A stretch of DNA of 63,965 bases from Pseudomonas parafulva NBRC 16636 = DSM 17004 (GTDB lineage: Bacteria > Pseudomonadota > Gammaproteobacteria > Pseudomonadales > Pseudomonadaceae), in the NCBI RefSeq assembly GCF_000730645.1, contig NZ_BBIU01000037.1, positions 1 to 63,965 on the forward strand. Direction: 5' to 3'. The notes under the pieces are model-generated. The model searched no databases, was not told the DNA's origin, and was given only the letters and a program-made list of their open reading frames with translations. Of this stretch, positions 33,343-42,202 are shown piece after piece. The position numbers and the translations under genes were made by a program. Position 1 is the stretch's first letter. Every line of letters starts with the position of its first letter.

Positions 33343-33506
33343 GCTCGCTCCCCCAACGTTCCAGGCCGTGTGTCTAAGGCGCAGGCCTGGTTGCACCTGC
33401 TTGTAAACAGAGGTTTGAGCGTCACGCATGCGCGCTGCCATGGCGGGCCGTAGGGCGACCGCAGTGCAACCTTGTCGATTTCTGAAAGCCTAGGGAGATG
33501 GCCGTA

Positions 33507-35861
33507 ATGAGTGGTACACGGATATTGGCGCGCGTGGCCGGGGCTTGCTTGGCCTTGATCGGCCTAGTGATGCTGGCTGGCGGAACCTGGCTGGTACTGC
33601 TCGATGGTAGCGGCTTCTACCTTGTTGCGGGGCTGTTGCTTACGGCAGTTGCCACTGGCCTTTGGCGCCAACGCAGCTACGCGTTCGGCATTGCCGTGGG
33701 GCTACTGGTCCTGAGCATGGCGTGGGCATGGGGTGAAGTTGGGCTGGATTATTGGCAATGGGTACCGCGCGTATCCCTGTTTCTGGTCGTGACGTGCATA
33801 GCTGCCACCCTTTATCCGGGGCTGAAGAACGGCAAGGGTATCTACGGTTCGCGCGGTGTACGCAGGCTGGCGCTGCCGGCACTGCTGACTGCAATCGTGG
33901 GCGGCACGCTCGCTAGCTTTTATCCTCACTCTGGCGCCGCGCCGCTTCCCCGCCTGCAGGGCGCATTCGCGCTGGCGCACAGTGATACCGGTGAGCGCGG
34001 CACTCCCGACTGGCCACAGTATGGCCAGGATGTGCGTGGCAGCCGCTATTCCGCCTTGAGCGAGATCGACACTTCAAATGTTGCCGACCTGGAAGTCGCC
34101 TGGCAGTACCGCACGGGTGATGTCCCTAGTGGCGAGGCTGCGTTTCAGGGAACGCCAATCAAGCTGGGGGACATGCTGTACGTCTGCACCCCGTATAGCA
34201 AAGTGATAGCGATCGATGCCGAAACGGGCGACCATAAGTGGGCATTTGACCCGAAGGTGAAGTCCAAAGAGTGGCAACGGTGCCGCGGCCTTGCATCCTG
34301 GAGCGAACCTGATGGCTCGGGGGGGCAGGCCCCCGGGCTTTGCCACACACGTATTGTACTCACCACCCTTGATGCCCGGCTGATCACTCTAGATGCGCAC
34401 AGTGGTGCCGTGTGCCCCGGTTTCGGCCAGAAGGGTGAAGTAAATCTGCTCCACGGCTTGAGCGATCGGGCCAAGGATTCCTACTACCCGACCTCGGCGC
34501 CGTTAGTGGCCGGGGATGTGATCGTCACCGGCGCACGCATGCAGGACTGGGCGGCGAGTGGCGAACCCTCGGGCGTGGTGCGTGGCTGGGACGTTCGCAC
34601 TGGCGAACTGGTCTGGGCCTGGGACCCCGCCACACCGAAACGTGGGCAGCCACTGCCGCCAGGTGAGATCTACCCGGACCAGACACCGAACTTCTGGGGA
34701 ACTGCCTCCTACGACCCAGAACTTGGGCTGGTCTATGTCCCCACCGGCAACCAGACACCGGACTTCTGGGGGGCCAATCGCCTGCCGGCTTCTGAAACGT
34801 ACAACGCTTCGGTTGTGGCCATCGACGTGAGGACCGGTATCGACCGCTGGCACTTCAGGACCGTTAATCATGACCTGCATGACTACGACGTCGCCGCGCA
34901 GCCCATCCTCCACGATCTTCCTACGGGCAATGGCGACACGACACCCGTCGTGATCGTACTGACCAAGACTGGTCAAGTGTTTGTCCTCGACCGACGGGAC
35001 GGCCGTCCCGTCTTCCCGATCGAGACACGCAGTGTCAGCACCGAAGGCGCTCCCCTGGGCCAGCACCCCGCACCTGCGCAGCCATACTCCAGCGTGTCGC
35101 TCGGTTATGCGCCTTTGAGCGAAAAAAGCATGTGGGGCATGACGGCTCTCGACCAGCTGTATTGCCGCATCCAGTTCAAGCGCATGCACTACGTCGGCGA
35201 TTTTACGCCGCTCAGCACCCGCCCGACCCTCATGTACCCCGGCTACTACGGCGGAATCAACTGGGGCGGCGGCGCGATCGACAGAGCTTCAGGCCTGCTT
35301 GTGGTCAATGACATCCGCATCGCTCACTGGGCGCAGTTCATCAAGCACGAACAAGCAGTCGCTGCCGGCTACAACCCAACAGGCGCTTCGGGCAACTATG
35401 CCGAGCAACGTGGCGCGCCGTTCGGCGTGATCCACGGCATGTTCACCTCACCACTCGGCGTCCCGTGCATCGCCCCCCCCTACGGCACCCTCACTGCCAT
35501 TGATCTCGAGTCGGGGCAGATAGCCTGGCAAATCCCTATGGGAAGCACCCAGGATACCCTGCTACCCGGCGGCGTCCCCGGCCTGCCAATGCCGATTGGC
35601 ATGCCGACAATGGGCGGGCCACTGGTGACCAAAGGTGGGCTGGTTTTCTTTTCGGGCTCTATGGACTACTACCTGCGGGCGCTGGACAGCCACACCGGCC
35701 AATTGCTGTGGAAGAGCCGCTTGCCAGTGGGGAGCCAGGCTACCCCCATTAGCTACCAGGGAAGCAAAACCGGGCGTCAGTACGTTGTTGTCACCGCAGG
35801 CGGCGCGCAAGGGCCTGGAAAAGCCCGTGGAGACTATGTAATCGCCTACCGACTGCCTTGA
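33507..35861 (+). CDS. Membrane-bound PQQ-dependent dehydrogenase (glucose/quinate family)
   Basis: A 784-residue enzyme with five N-terminal membrane helices (residues 1-130) and a periplasmic eight-bladed propeller. Propeller features include DWPQYGQDVRGSRYSALSEI at its start, WAFDPKVK, NLLHGLSDRAKDSYYPTSAP, TPDFWG and the W-motif-like repeats. It oxidises an aldose or polyol such as glucose, quinate or shikimate in the periplasm and passes electrons to ubiquinone. The length fits Gcd/QuiA. The second ATG (33507) has GGGAG well spaced; an ATG at 33498 is too close. Its link to the NRPS cluster is unclear. It may instead be an independent sugar or quinate gene, quinate being a source of protocatechuate. 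Confidence 0.88.
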   Translation: MSGTRILARVAGACLALIGLVMLAGGTWLVLLDGSGFYLVAGLLLTAVATGLWRQRSYAFGIAVGLLVLSMAWAWGEVGLDYWQWVPRVSLFLVVTCIAATLYPGLKNGKGIYGSRGVRRLALPALLTAIVGGTLASFYPHSGAAPLPRLQGAFALAHSDTGERGTPDWPQYGQDVRGSRYSALSEIDTSNVADLEVAWQYRTGDVPSGEAAFQGTPIKLGDMLYVCTPYSKVIAIDAETGDHKWAFDPKVKSKEWQRCRGLASWSEPDGSGGQAPGLCHTRIVLTTLDARLITLDAHSGAVCPGFGQKGEVNLLHGLSDRAKDSYYPTSAPLVAGDVIVTGARMQDWAASGEPSGVVRGWDVRTGELVWAWDPATPKRGQPLPPGEIYPDQTPNFWGTASYDPELGLVYVPTGNQTPDFWGANRLPASETYNASVVAIDVRTGIDRWHFRTVNHDLHDYDVAAQPILHDLPTGNGDTTPVVIVLTKTGQVFVLDRRDGRPVFPIETRSVSTEGAPLGQHPAPAQPYSSVSLGYAPLSEKSMWGMTALDQLYCRIQFKRMHYVGDFTPLSTRPTLMYPGYYGGINWGGGAIDRASGLLVVNDIRIAHWAQFIKHEQAVAAGYNPTGASGNYAEQRGAPFGVIHGMFTSPLGVPCIAPPYGTLTAIDLESGQIAWQIPMGSTQDTLLPGGVPGLPMPIGMPTMGGPLVTKGGLVFFSGSMDYYLRALDSHTGQLLWKSRLPVGSQATPISYQGSKTGRQYVVVTAGGAQGPGKARGDYVIAYRLP

Positions 35862-35930
35862 TCGACTTCTGGGGCCGGTTATCAGCCCCTGTTCACCAAC
35901 AGCCATTGGCTCCCACCGAGAAAACTTCCC

Positions 35931-36941
35931 ATGCCTCATGAAATCTTCGAACTTGGTGACATCCAGTTGCAGTCCGGGCGTTGCCTACGTCAGGCCAGGC
36001 TAGCTTATCAGACCTACGGCAAACTCAACGCCGCGAAGGACAACGTCATCATCTACCCAACTTCGTTCGCCGCCACTCACGACGATACCGCCTGGCTGAT
36101 TGGCGAGGGTCGGGCGCTCGACCCCACCAAGTACTTCATCATTGTGCCCGATGCGTTTGGCAATGGGCTGTCGAGCTCACCCAGCAACACGCCGGCGCCG
36201 CAGAATGGCAACCGATTCCCGCGCATTACCGTGCATGACAACGTGAACCAGCAATATCGCCTGCTGACCGAGAAGCTCGGCATCAGCCAGGTCCGGCTGG
36301 CTATCGGCTGGTCGTTGGGTGGCTCTCAGGCGTTCGAATGGGCGGCGGCCTACCCAGAGCAGGTCGAACGGTTGTTCACCTTTCAAAGCGCGGCGCGGAC
36401 TTCACGGCATTTCCATGTATTTTTCGACAGCGTGCGCGCGGCGATCGAGCTCGACCCTGAATTCAAAGAAGGGTTCTACGCGCAGCCCCCGCACCGGGGG
36501 CTACGTGTGGCAGCACGTATCTACGCAGGCTGGGGCTTCTCCCAGGCGTTTTACCGCGAACGTCTGGACCAGCGGGTGCTGGGATATGCGTCGATCGAAG
36601 ACTTCCTGATCGACTTCTGGGAGGGCTGGTTCCTCAAGCGCGATGCCAATAACCTGCTCGCCCAGCTATGGACCGGCCAGCACGCCGACATCAGCGCCAA
36701 TGCCCGTTACCAAGGCGACATGGGCAAAGCGCTAGCATCGATCAAGGCCCAGACCATCATCATGCCCTCGTCCAGCGACCTGTATTTCCCGGTGCAAGAC
36801 GCCGAACTGGAAGCCGCCAGCATCCCCGGGGCCGAAATGCACGTGCTTGAGTCCGATTGGGGACACGTGGCCGGTGAAGGCTTGAACGAGAAAGATACCC
36901 AGGCCATCGAATGGGCTATCGGCGAGCTACTTGGGCGCTGA
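35931..36941 (+). CDS. MetX-like alpha/beta-fold hydrolase
   Basis: A 336-residue alpha/beta hydrolase related to homoserine O-acetyltransferases. The nucleophile elbow is GWSLGGSQAFEWAA, an oxyanion-region segment TSFAATHDDTAWLIGEG lies in the N-terminal part, and a likely Asp (SSDLYFPV) and His (DWGHVAGEG) complete the triad. The DAFGNGLSSSPSNTPAP loop replaces the DVIGG loop of true MetX, so amino-acid biosynthesis is unlikely. It could hydrolyse or transfer an acyl group. It lies 69 bases after the PQQ dehydrogenase and before a TetR gene. A role in tailoring or degrading the cluster product is possible but unsupported by anything more than position. Confidence 0.8.
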   Translation: MPHEIFELGDIQLQSGRCLRQARLAYQTYGKLNAAKDNVIIYPTSFAATHDDTAWLIGEGRALDPTKYFIIVPDAFGNGLSSSPSNTPAPQNGNRFPRITVHDNVNQQYRLLTEKLGISQVRLAIGWSLGGSQAFEWAAAYPEQVERLFTFQSAARTSRHFHVFFDSVRAAIELDPEFKEGFYAQPPHRGLRVAARIYAGWGFSQAFYRERLDQRVLGYASIEDFLIDFWEGWFLKRDANNLLAQLWTGQHADISANARYQGDMGKALASIKAQTIIMPSSSDLYFPVQDAELEAASIPGAEMHVLESDWGHVAGEGLNEKDTQAIEWAIGELLGR

Positions 36942-37055
36942 TGCGCCTATTCACAGCCTGGGCTTGTCTGCGCAAGCCAGTCACCTGAAAATGCACGGAT
37001 CGCAGCGGTGGCGCCAACTGGTCACCGTCATCGCCTCTGAACAAGGAAATACCTG

Positions 37056-37649
37056 ATGGCCCGCCGTACCCGCGCCGAAATGGAAGAAACCCGCGCCACG
37101 CTCCTGGCGGTAGCGCGCAAGATATTCAGTGAGCGCGGATACGCACAGACATCCATGGACGACCTGACTGCCCAAGTGGAACTCTCGCGGGGTGCGTTGT
37201 ACCACCATTTTGGCAACAAACAAGGGCTGTTGGCGGCGGTGGTCGAACAGTTGGATGCTGAAATGGATGCGCGCCTGCGGGCGATCACCGATACCGCAGA
37301 CGATGCCTGGGAGGGATTCTGCAAGCGCTGCCGCGCCTACCTCGAGATGGCGACAGAAGCCCCTATCCAGCGAATTGTCCTGCGTGACGCTCGCGCGGTC
37401 TTTGGAGGAGCGTCACCGGATGCGCAACGCTATTGCGTGGACTCAATGCAGCTGCTGATCGCCAACTTGATTCGCCTAAAGATCGTCGCGCCCGTTAATC
37501 CACAGGCACTGGCCTCGCTGATCTATGGCAGCCTCGCCGAGGCCGCCTTCTGGATCGCAGAGGCCGACGACGGTAAGGCGCGGCTCAGGGAAAGCGTGGC
37601 AGCGTTGAACCTGCTGCTCGCCGGGGTGCTGTTGAAGCCAGGTGACTGA
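37056..37649 (+). CDS. TetR-family transcriptional regulator
   Basis: A 197-residue TetR regulator with the standard N-terminal helix-turn-helix: RATLLAVARKIFSERGYAQT, then MDDLTAQVELSRGALYHHFGNKQGLLAAVV. The C-terminal domain resembles TetR_C groups that respond to hydrophobic toxicants (EAPIQRIVLRDARAVFGG). AAGGA precedes the ATG. It lies 114 bases after the hydrolase in the same direction and is the last protein gene before the tRNA-Lys. It may control the hydrolase and dehydrogenase, or bind the palindrome before the exporter; this cannot be settled by reading. Confidence 0.87.
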   Translation: MARRTRAEMEETRATLLAVARKIFSERGYAQTSMDDLTAQVELSRGALYHHFGNKQGLLAAVVEQLDAEMDARLRAITDTADDAWEGFCKRCRAYLEMATEAPIQRIVLRDARAVFGGASPDAQRYCVDSMQLLIANLIRLKIVAPVNPQALASLIYGSLAEAAFWIAEADDGKARLRESVAALNLLLAGVLLKPGD

Positions 37650-37745
37650 CCCTCAGCCTCTGCTGCCCGTTACCGACCAGCGCAGTGATTGCCCATGCCG
37701 ATTGGCAGCGCTAAGGTACGCGCTAACTATTGAGTTATTTAAACG

Positions 37746-37770
37746 AAAAAGCCCGCCATAAGAGGCGGGC
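37746..37770 (-). terminator. Terminator to the left of tRNA-Lys
   Basis: GCCCGCC at 37751-37757 and GGCGGGC at 37764-37770 pair around ATAAGA. AAAAA lies on the left, giving a U run for leftward transcripts, so it most likely ends the tRNA-Lys transcript. The other parts of the 37650-37879 gap show nothing. Confidence 0.75.
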
Positions 37771-37879
37771 AATTCATTAAACACATCAGACTGAAGCGAA
37801 CCTTCGCTTCATCCGGCGGCAGGACAAGAATAGCTCAACAAAGCCACGCTTTTCTACTCATCACCAGCCGGTTCGAATA

Positions 37880-37955
37880 TGGTGGGTCGTGTAGGATTCG
37901 AACCTACGACCAATTGGTTAAAAGCCAACTGCTCTACCAACTGAGCTAACGACCC
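37880..37955 (-). tRNA. tRNA-Lys (anticodon TTT)
   Basis: A 76-base cloverleaf with encoded CCA. The acceptor arm is GGGTCGT with its complement, the D arm TAGCTCAGTTGGTAGAGCA, the anticodon loop CTTTTAA, and the T arm ends in GTTCGAATCC. This tRNA-Lys next to queC is a known island insertion site in P. aeruginosa. Confidence 0.97.
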
Positions 37956-38015
37956 GTTGGATGGCGCGTATAATACTGATTTCTAACGGGAAATCAACAC
38001 TTCAGCGCAATTTTT

Positions 38016-38690
38016 TCAAAAATACCGGGTGGGGTCGGCCTGCCCTGCAGCCCTGAAGCCTTCGGCACGCAGGCGGCAGCTGTCGCACTTGCCGCATGCG
38101 CGGCCATCATCGTCTGCCTGGTAGCAGGAAACCGTCAGGCTGTAGTCCACACCGCGGGCCATACCCGCCTGCACGATCTGCGCCTTGCTCATGTTCTGCA
38201 ACGGCGCCTGAATGCGGAAACCCTGCCCTTCTACACCGGCTTTGGTGGCCAGGTTGGCCATACGCTCGAAAGCTTCGACGAACTCGGGGCGGCAGTCGGG
38301 GTAGCCGGAGTAGTCCACCGCGTTGACGCCAATGAAGATGTCGCGGGCCTGCAGTACTTCAGCCCAGCCCAACGCCAGCGACAGGAACACGGTGTTGCGC
38401 GCCGGCACGTAGGTGACCGGGATGCCTTCACCCGGGGCTTCTGGCACATCGATGCTGGTGTCGGTCAAGGCGGAACCGCCGATGCCGTCCAGGTTCAGGC
38501 CAATCACCTTGTGCTCCACCACACCCAGGTCACGTGCCACACGGGCTGCAGCATTCAGCTCAGCGCGGTGGCGCTGGCCGTAATCGAAGCTCATGGTGTA
38601 GCAGCTGTAGCCTTCGGCTTTGGCCATGGCTACGACCGTGGCCGAGTCGAGGCCACCGGACAACAGGATTACTGCGCGTTTGTCTGTCAT
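38016..38690 (-). CDS. queC: 7-cyano-7-deazaguanine synthase
   Basis: A 224-residue ATP-dependent amide-forming enzyme of queuosine synthesis. It turns 7-carboxy-7-deazaguanine into preQ0. The ATP pyrophosphatase loop SGGLDSATV is at the N-terminus, the SFDYGQRHRAEL segment follows, and the zinc site near the C-terminus is built from CYQADDDGRACGKCDSC. The ATG at 38690 follows a purine-rich AAAGAG site. It lies 17 bases downstream of queE, whose product is its substrate, so the pair forms an operon. It reads toward the tRNA-Lys. Confidence 0.96.
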   Translation of the reverse strand: MTDKRAVILLSGGLDSATVVAMAKAEGYSCYTMSFDYGQRHRAELNAAARVARDLGVVEHKVIGLNLDGIGGSALTDTSIDVPEAPGEGIPVTYVPARNTVFLSLALGWAEVLQARDIFIGVNAVDYSGYPDCRPEFVEAFERMANLATKAGVEGQGFRIQAPLQNMSKAQIVQAGMARGVDYSLTVSCYQADDDGRACGKCDSCRLRAEGFRAAGQADPTRYF

Positions 38691-38707
38691 GTCTGTCACT
38701 CTTTCAA

Positions 38708-39355
38708 TCAACGTCCGGGCTCGTCGTTCCACAGCAGCTTGTGCAGCTGCAACTGGAAGCGTACGGGCAGGTTATCGGCGACGATCCAGTCCGCCAGGTC
38801 GCTGGCACTGACCTGGTGGTGGCTGGGCGAAAACAGCACTTCGCCCGCGCGCTCGGCCAGGTTGTACTGGATCAGTTTGGACACCGCCCAGTCGTAGTCC
38901 TCACGGGAACAGATGACGAACTTGACCTGGTCGTTTCGGGTCAGTTGCTCGATGTTCTCGTAGCGGTTGCGGTGCGACTCCTCCGAACCCGGGGTCTTGA
39001 GGTCGACCACGCGGCTGACGCGCAGGTCGGTGCCGGCGATATCGAGGGCGCCGCTGGTTTCCAGCGATACCTCGTACCCGGCATCGCACAAACGCTGCAA
39101 CAACGGCAAGGCATTGGGCTGAGCCAGCGGCTCGCCGCCGGTAACGCACACATAGCGCGGTTTGAAGCCCGCTACCTGCTCAAGGATCGAATCGAGGCTG
39201 CGCACGGTGCCGCCACTGAAGGCATAGGCACTGTCGCAGTATTGACAGCGCAGGGGGCAACCGGTGAGCCGCACGAATACCGTGGGTAGCCCAGCCGTTC
39301 GCGTTTCACCCTGCAACGAGTAAAAGACTTCGGTGATGCGTAATGTGTCTTGCAT
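38708..39355 (-). CDS. queE: 7-carboxy-7-deazaguanine synthase (radical SAM)
   Basis: A 215-residue radical SAM enzyme that converts 6-carboxytetrahydropterin to 7-carboxy-7-deazaguanine in queuosine synthesis. The 4Fe-4S cluster motif is CPLRCQYC (CxxxCxxC with a cluster-specific spacing), followed by CVTGGEPL, the SAM-binding glycine motif. The N-terminus FYSLQGE is also diagnostic. The start MQDTLRITEV at 39355 agrees with other Pseudomonas proteins, though a GTG three codons upstream is available and the ribosome site is weak. It forms a pair with queC. Confidence 0.95.
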   Translation of the reverse strand: MQDTLRITEVFYSLQGETRTAGLPTVFVRLTGCPLRCQYCDSAYAFSGGTVRSLDSILEQVAGFKPRYVCVTGGEPLAQPNALPLLQRLCDAGYEVSLETSGALDIAGTDLRVSRVVDLKTPGSEESHRNRYENIEQLTRNDQVKFVICSREDYDWAVSKLIQYNLAERAGEVLFSPSHHQVSASDLADWIVADNLPVRFQLQLHKLLWNDEPGR

Positions 39356-39472
39356 GATCGCCACGGGCGTGACAGCTAAACAGGCTGCCCGCCTCCGTCA
39401 GGCACTGTCGCGGACTCGACATGGCGTTATCCGCAGCAGCGTATTTACGAAAAAAGGGCGCTGATTCTAACG

Positions 39473-39502
39473 AAAAAACCCGCGACAGGCGCGGGTTTCT
39501 TT
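39473..39502. terminator. Bidirectional terminator between queE and cpoB
   Basis: AAACCCGCG and CGCGGGTTT form a 9-base-pair stem around ACAGG, with As to the left and TTCTTT to the right. It ends the leftward tol-pal-cpoB transcript. Confidence 0.85.
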
Positions 39503-39529
39503 CGAACGGTTACCACCAGGCAACTCAGC

Positions 39530-40336
39530 CTAAAGCTTTTGCAGATCTCGCTGAGCCAGTTGAGCGGCGGAGGTGCCGGGGTACTGGGTAACGACCTGCT
39601 GCAAAATACCTTTGACCTTGTCGGTGTGCCCCAGGCGACGCTCAACATCAGCAAGCTTATAGAGCGAGTCAGGCACCTTGCTGTGCTTGGGGTACTTCTG
39701 GCTGACCTGGGCGAAGGCCTGGCTGGCACCTTGCAGGTCACCTTTGGCCAGGTTCACTTCGCCCAGCCAATACTGGGCATTGCCCGCATACTGGCTGTTG
39801 GGGTATTTGCGCAGGAAGGCGTTGAACGCCTGGCTGGCCTTGTCGAAGTCTTTCTGTTTAATCAGGTCGAAGGCGGCATCGTAGTAGAGCTTTTCCTTCG
39901 CCGGGTCACCGGGCTCGCTGTTGGCGGCCGGTTGTTGGGCTGCAGCACCTGCTGCTGCCCCGGTGGCGGCGCCAGAGGCACCACTACCAGCAGAATTGTC
40001 AGGGGTCGCGGCAGGCGCGGCGCCACTGTTGATGCGACGGTCCAGGTCCTGGTAACGCTCCAGGTTTTCCTGCTTCATGCGCGACACATCGTTTTGCAGC
40101 TCTTCGATGATGCCTTGCTGGCGGGAAAGCTGATCCTGCATCTGTTGCAGCTGCATGAACAGCTGGCCCTGTGCAGAGGCAGGGGCCGAAGCCCCTGACC
40201 CGGCATAGGCGCCGCTCGTGCCATAACCCGCAGGCGGATAGCTGCCTGAGTTGTCATCTACTACAGGGACTGCAGCCCACGCCGAAAGGGGCAGGCTGAG
40301 TGCGAGGACGGTTACTGCACGGCGGCACATACGCAT
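39530..40336 (-). CDS. cpoB: Cell division coordinator CpoB (YbgF), periplasmic TPR protein
   Basis: A 268-residue exported protein that links Tol-Pal function with PBP1B during septation. It has a signal peptide (MRMCRRAVTVLALSLPLSAWA), a low-complexity Gly/Ser/Ala stretch, a trimerising coiled coil (LQQMQDQLSRQQGIIEELQNDVSRMKQ), an Ala-rich linker near residues 115-145, and TPR repeats to the C-terminus (YDAAFDLIKQKDFDKASQAF, YWLGEVNLAKGDLQGASQAF). It follows pal by only 6 bases in the conserved tol-pal order. The last repeats end LAQRDLQKL. Confidence 0.94.
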   Translation of the reverse strand: MRMCRRAVTVLALSLPLSAWAAVPVVDDNSGSYPPAGYGTSGAYAGSGASAPASAQGQLFMQLQQMQDQLSRQQGIIEELQNDVSRMKQENLERYQDLDRRINSGAAPAATPDNSAGSGASGAATGAAAGAAAQQPAANSEPGDPAKEKLYYDAAFDLIKQKDFDKASQAFNAFLRKYPNSQYAGNAQYWLGEVNLAKGDLQGASQAFAQVSQKYPKHSKVPDSLYKLADVERRLGHTDKVKGILQQVVTQYPGTSAAQLAQRDLQKL

Positions 40337-40342
40337 AAGAAC

Positions 40343-40846
40343 TTACTTACGCAGTTCTACGCGACGGTTTTGAGCCCAGGACTGCTCGTCGTTGCCAGTG
40401 GCAACTGGACGCTCTTCACCGTAGGAAACCACTTCCAGCTGAGCAGGGGAAACGCCCTGCAGAACCAGGTAGCGCTGAACGGCCTTGGCACGACGCTCGC
40501 CCAGAGCCATGTTGTACTCACGGGTACCGCGCTCGTCGGTGTTACCTTCCAGAACGACACGGTTGCCGTTGGCTTTCAGGTCCTTGGCGTGAACATCCAG
40601 AGCGCGCATGGCTTCTGGCTTCAGGTCCGAGCTGTCGTATTCGAAGTAGAAGGTGGTGATTGCGCGCAGAGCGGCTTCTTCGCTCAGGGAACCGTCTACT
40701 GCGCCGGTGTTTGCACCGTAGCCAGCGTTCGGGTCAACGGCGCCAGCGCCTTCACCAGCATTGTCACCGCCCTTCGAGGAGCAACCTACAGCCACGGCCA
40801 TGGCCAGAGCCAGCGCAGCGAATTTACCAAACTTCAGCATTTCCAT
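40343..40846 (-). CDS. pal: Peptidoglycan-associated lipoprotein Pal/OprL
   Basis: A 167-residue outer-membrane lipoprotein, nearly identical by eye to P. aeruginosa OprL. The signal ends in a lipobox AVAVGC, so the mature protein starts with a lipidated Cys. The C-terminal OmpA-like domain binds peptidoglycan (TFYFEYDSSDLKPEAMRAL, NTDERGTREYNMALGERRA). It interacts with TolB and is needed for outer-membrane integrity and constriction. TTAGGAG precedes the ATG at 40846. It lies 54 bases downstream of tolB. Confidence 0.97.
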   Translation of the reverse strand: MEMLKFGKFAALALAMAVAVGCSSKGGDNAGEGAGAVDPNAGYGANTGAVDGSLSEEAALRAITTFYFEYDSSDLKPEAMRALDVHAKDLKANGNRVVLEGNTDERGTREYNMALGERRAKAVQRYLVLQGVSPAQLEVVSYGEERPVATGNDEQSWAQNRRVELRK

Positions 40847-40900
40847 CGTGAAACTCCTAATGAAACCCCAGTGTGTTAAGCAAAACGTATTACGCCGCAA

Positions 40901-42202
40901 TCAGTTCAGGTAAGGGGACCAGGACGGTTCTCTGACTTCGCCTTGAGCGGTAGGAAGTGGGAGCCTCACGCGGCCATTAAGCGACACGAGCATCAAGACT
41001 CCCCGGCCCTGCTGGCGGGTGGCGTAGATTAGCATGGTGCCGTTGGGCGCAACAGTGGGAGACTCATCAAGACTGGTCTCCGAGAGAATCTTTACACTTC
41101 CGCGTTGCAAGTCCTGGGCCGCAACTTTGAAGTTGGTGAAGCCCTGCTGACGGTGAATCATGACCAAGGTCTTTTCGTCAGCCGACAGTTTCGGGTTGGC
41201 ATTGTAGTTACCCACGAAGGTAACGCGTTCTGCACTGCCACCACTGACCGACTGTTTGTAGATCTGTGGCTTGCCGCCGCGGTCCGAGGTGAAGTACAGG
41301 GTGTTGCCATCCTTGCCCCAGAACGGTTCGGTATTGATGCCCGGGCCGGCGGTTACGCGGCTGATCTGACGCGACGCCACGTTCATCACATAGATGTCCG
41401 GGTTACCGTCCTTGGACAGCACGAATGCCAGGCGCGAGCCGTCAGGCGACCAGGCAGGTGCGCCGTTGAGGCCTTCGAAGTTGGTGATCTGCTCGCGACG
41501 GCCCGTGTCGATGTGCTGGATGAAGATGCGCGGGCGACGCTGCTCGAACGACACGTAGGCGATGCGCTTGCCATCCGGCGCGAAGCGCGGCGACAGGATC
41601 GGCTCACGCGACTGCAGCAGGGTGACCGCACGTGCACCATCGTAGTCCGAACGCTGCAAGGTGTAGCGGGTGTTGTTGGTGGAGAAGCGCTCGGCAGTGA
41701 CGTACAGCATGCGGGTAGAGAAAGCACCCTTGATGCCGGTGAGCTTCTCGAACGACTGGTCGGCAATGTAGTGCGACATGTCGCGCAACTGGTCGGCCGT
41801 GCCGGCCACGCTGCCGGTCAGGACCTGCTGCTCGGTAGCCACGTTGAACAGGGCGTACTGCACCTGCAGGCGGCCACCGGACGGCACGATGCTGCCGACC
41901 ATCACGTACTGGGCACCCAGCGCTTTCCAGTCACGGAAGATGACTTCGCTGGCCTGGGACGGCTGGCTGATCATGTTCTGACGCGGAATGGGCGAGTAGT
42001 AGCCCGAGTTGCGCAGGTCGTTACCGATGATGTCTGCCATGTCTTCAGGCAGCACGCTCCCGCCCTGGACGGCAAAGGGTACCACCGCGATGGGTGTGGC
42101 CCGGTCGCTACCACTGGTGACCAGGATGTTCTTTTCCTCTGCTACGGCCATGCCTGCCACGCAGCACAGCATGACCAGCAGTCCTCTCAGACGTTTAATC
42201 AC
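40901..42202 (-). CDS. tolB: Tol-Pal system protein TolB
   Basis: A 433-residue periplasmic protein with a signal peptide (LRGLLVMLCCVAGMAVA) and a C-terminal six-bladed beta propeller; PAWSPDGSRLAFVLS, PRFAPDGKRIAYVSF and FWGKDGNTLYFTSDRGG are successive propeller repeats. It binds Pal and TolA. The start is GTG (42202), overlapping the tolA stop by four bases, with GAGG upstream. Length and position match Pseudomonas TolB. Confidence 0.97.
   Translation of the reverse strand: MIKRLRGLLVMLCCVAGMAVAEEKNILVTSGSDRATPIAVVPFAVQGGSVLPEDMADIIGNDLRNSGYYSPIPRQNMISQPSQASEVIFRDWKALGAQYVMVGSIVPSGGRLQVQYALFNVATEQQVLTGSVAGTADQLRDMSHYIADQSFEKLTGIKGAFSTRMLYVTAERFSTNNTRYTLQRSDYDGARAVTLLQSREPILSPRFAPDGKRIAYVSFEQRRPRIFIQHIDTGRREQITNFEGLNGAPAWSPDGSRLAFVLSKDGNPDIYVMNVASRQISRVTAGPGINTEPFWGKDGNTLYFTSDRGGKPQIYKQSVSGGSAERVTFVGNYNANPKLSADEKTLVMIHRQQGFTNFKVAAQDLQRGSVKILSETSLDESPTVAPNGTMLIYATRQQGRGVLMLVSLNGRVRLPLPTAQGEVREPSWSPYLN

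Noticed and set aside
37056..37649. The distal TetR as certain regulator of the NRPS
   Set aside because: It is 17 kb from the NRPS start, and a closer divergent TetR exists; assigning control without binding data would be a guess.
37650..37955. An attachment-site duplication for a mobile island
   Set aside because: No copy of the tRNA-Lys 3' end was found by eye in the accessory region and no integrase is present; kept only as a suspicion in the findings.
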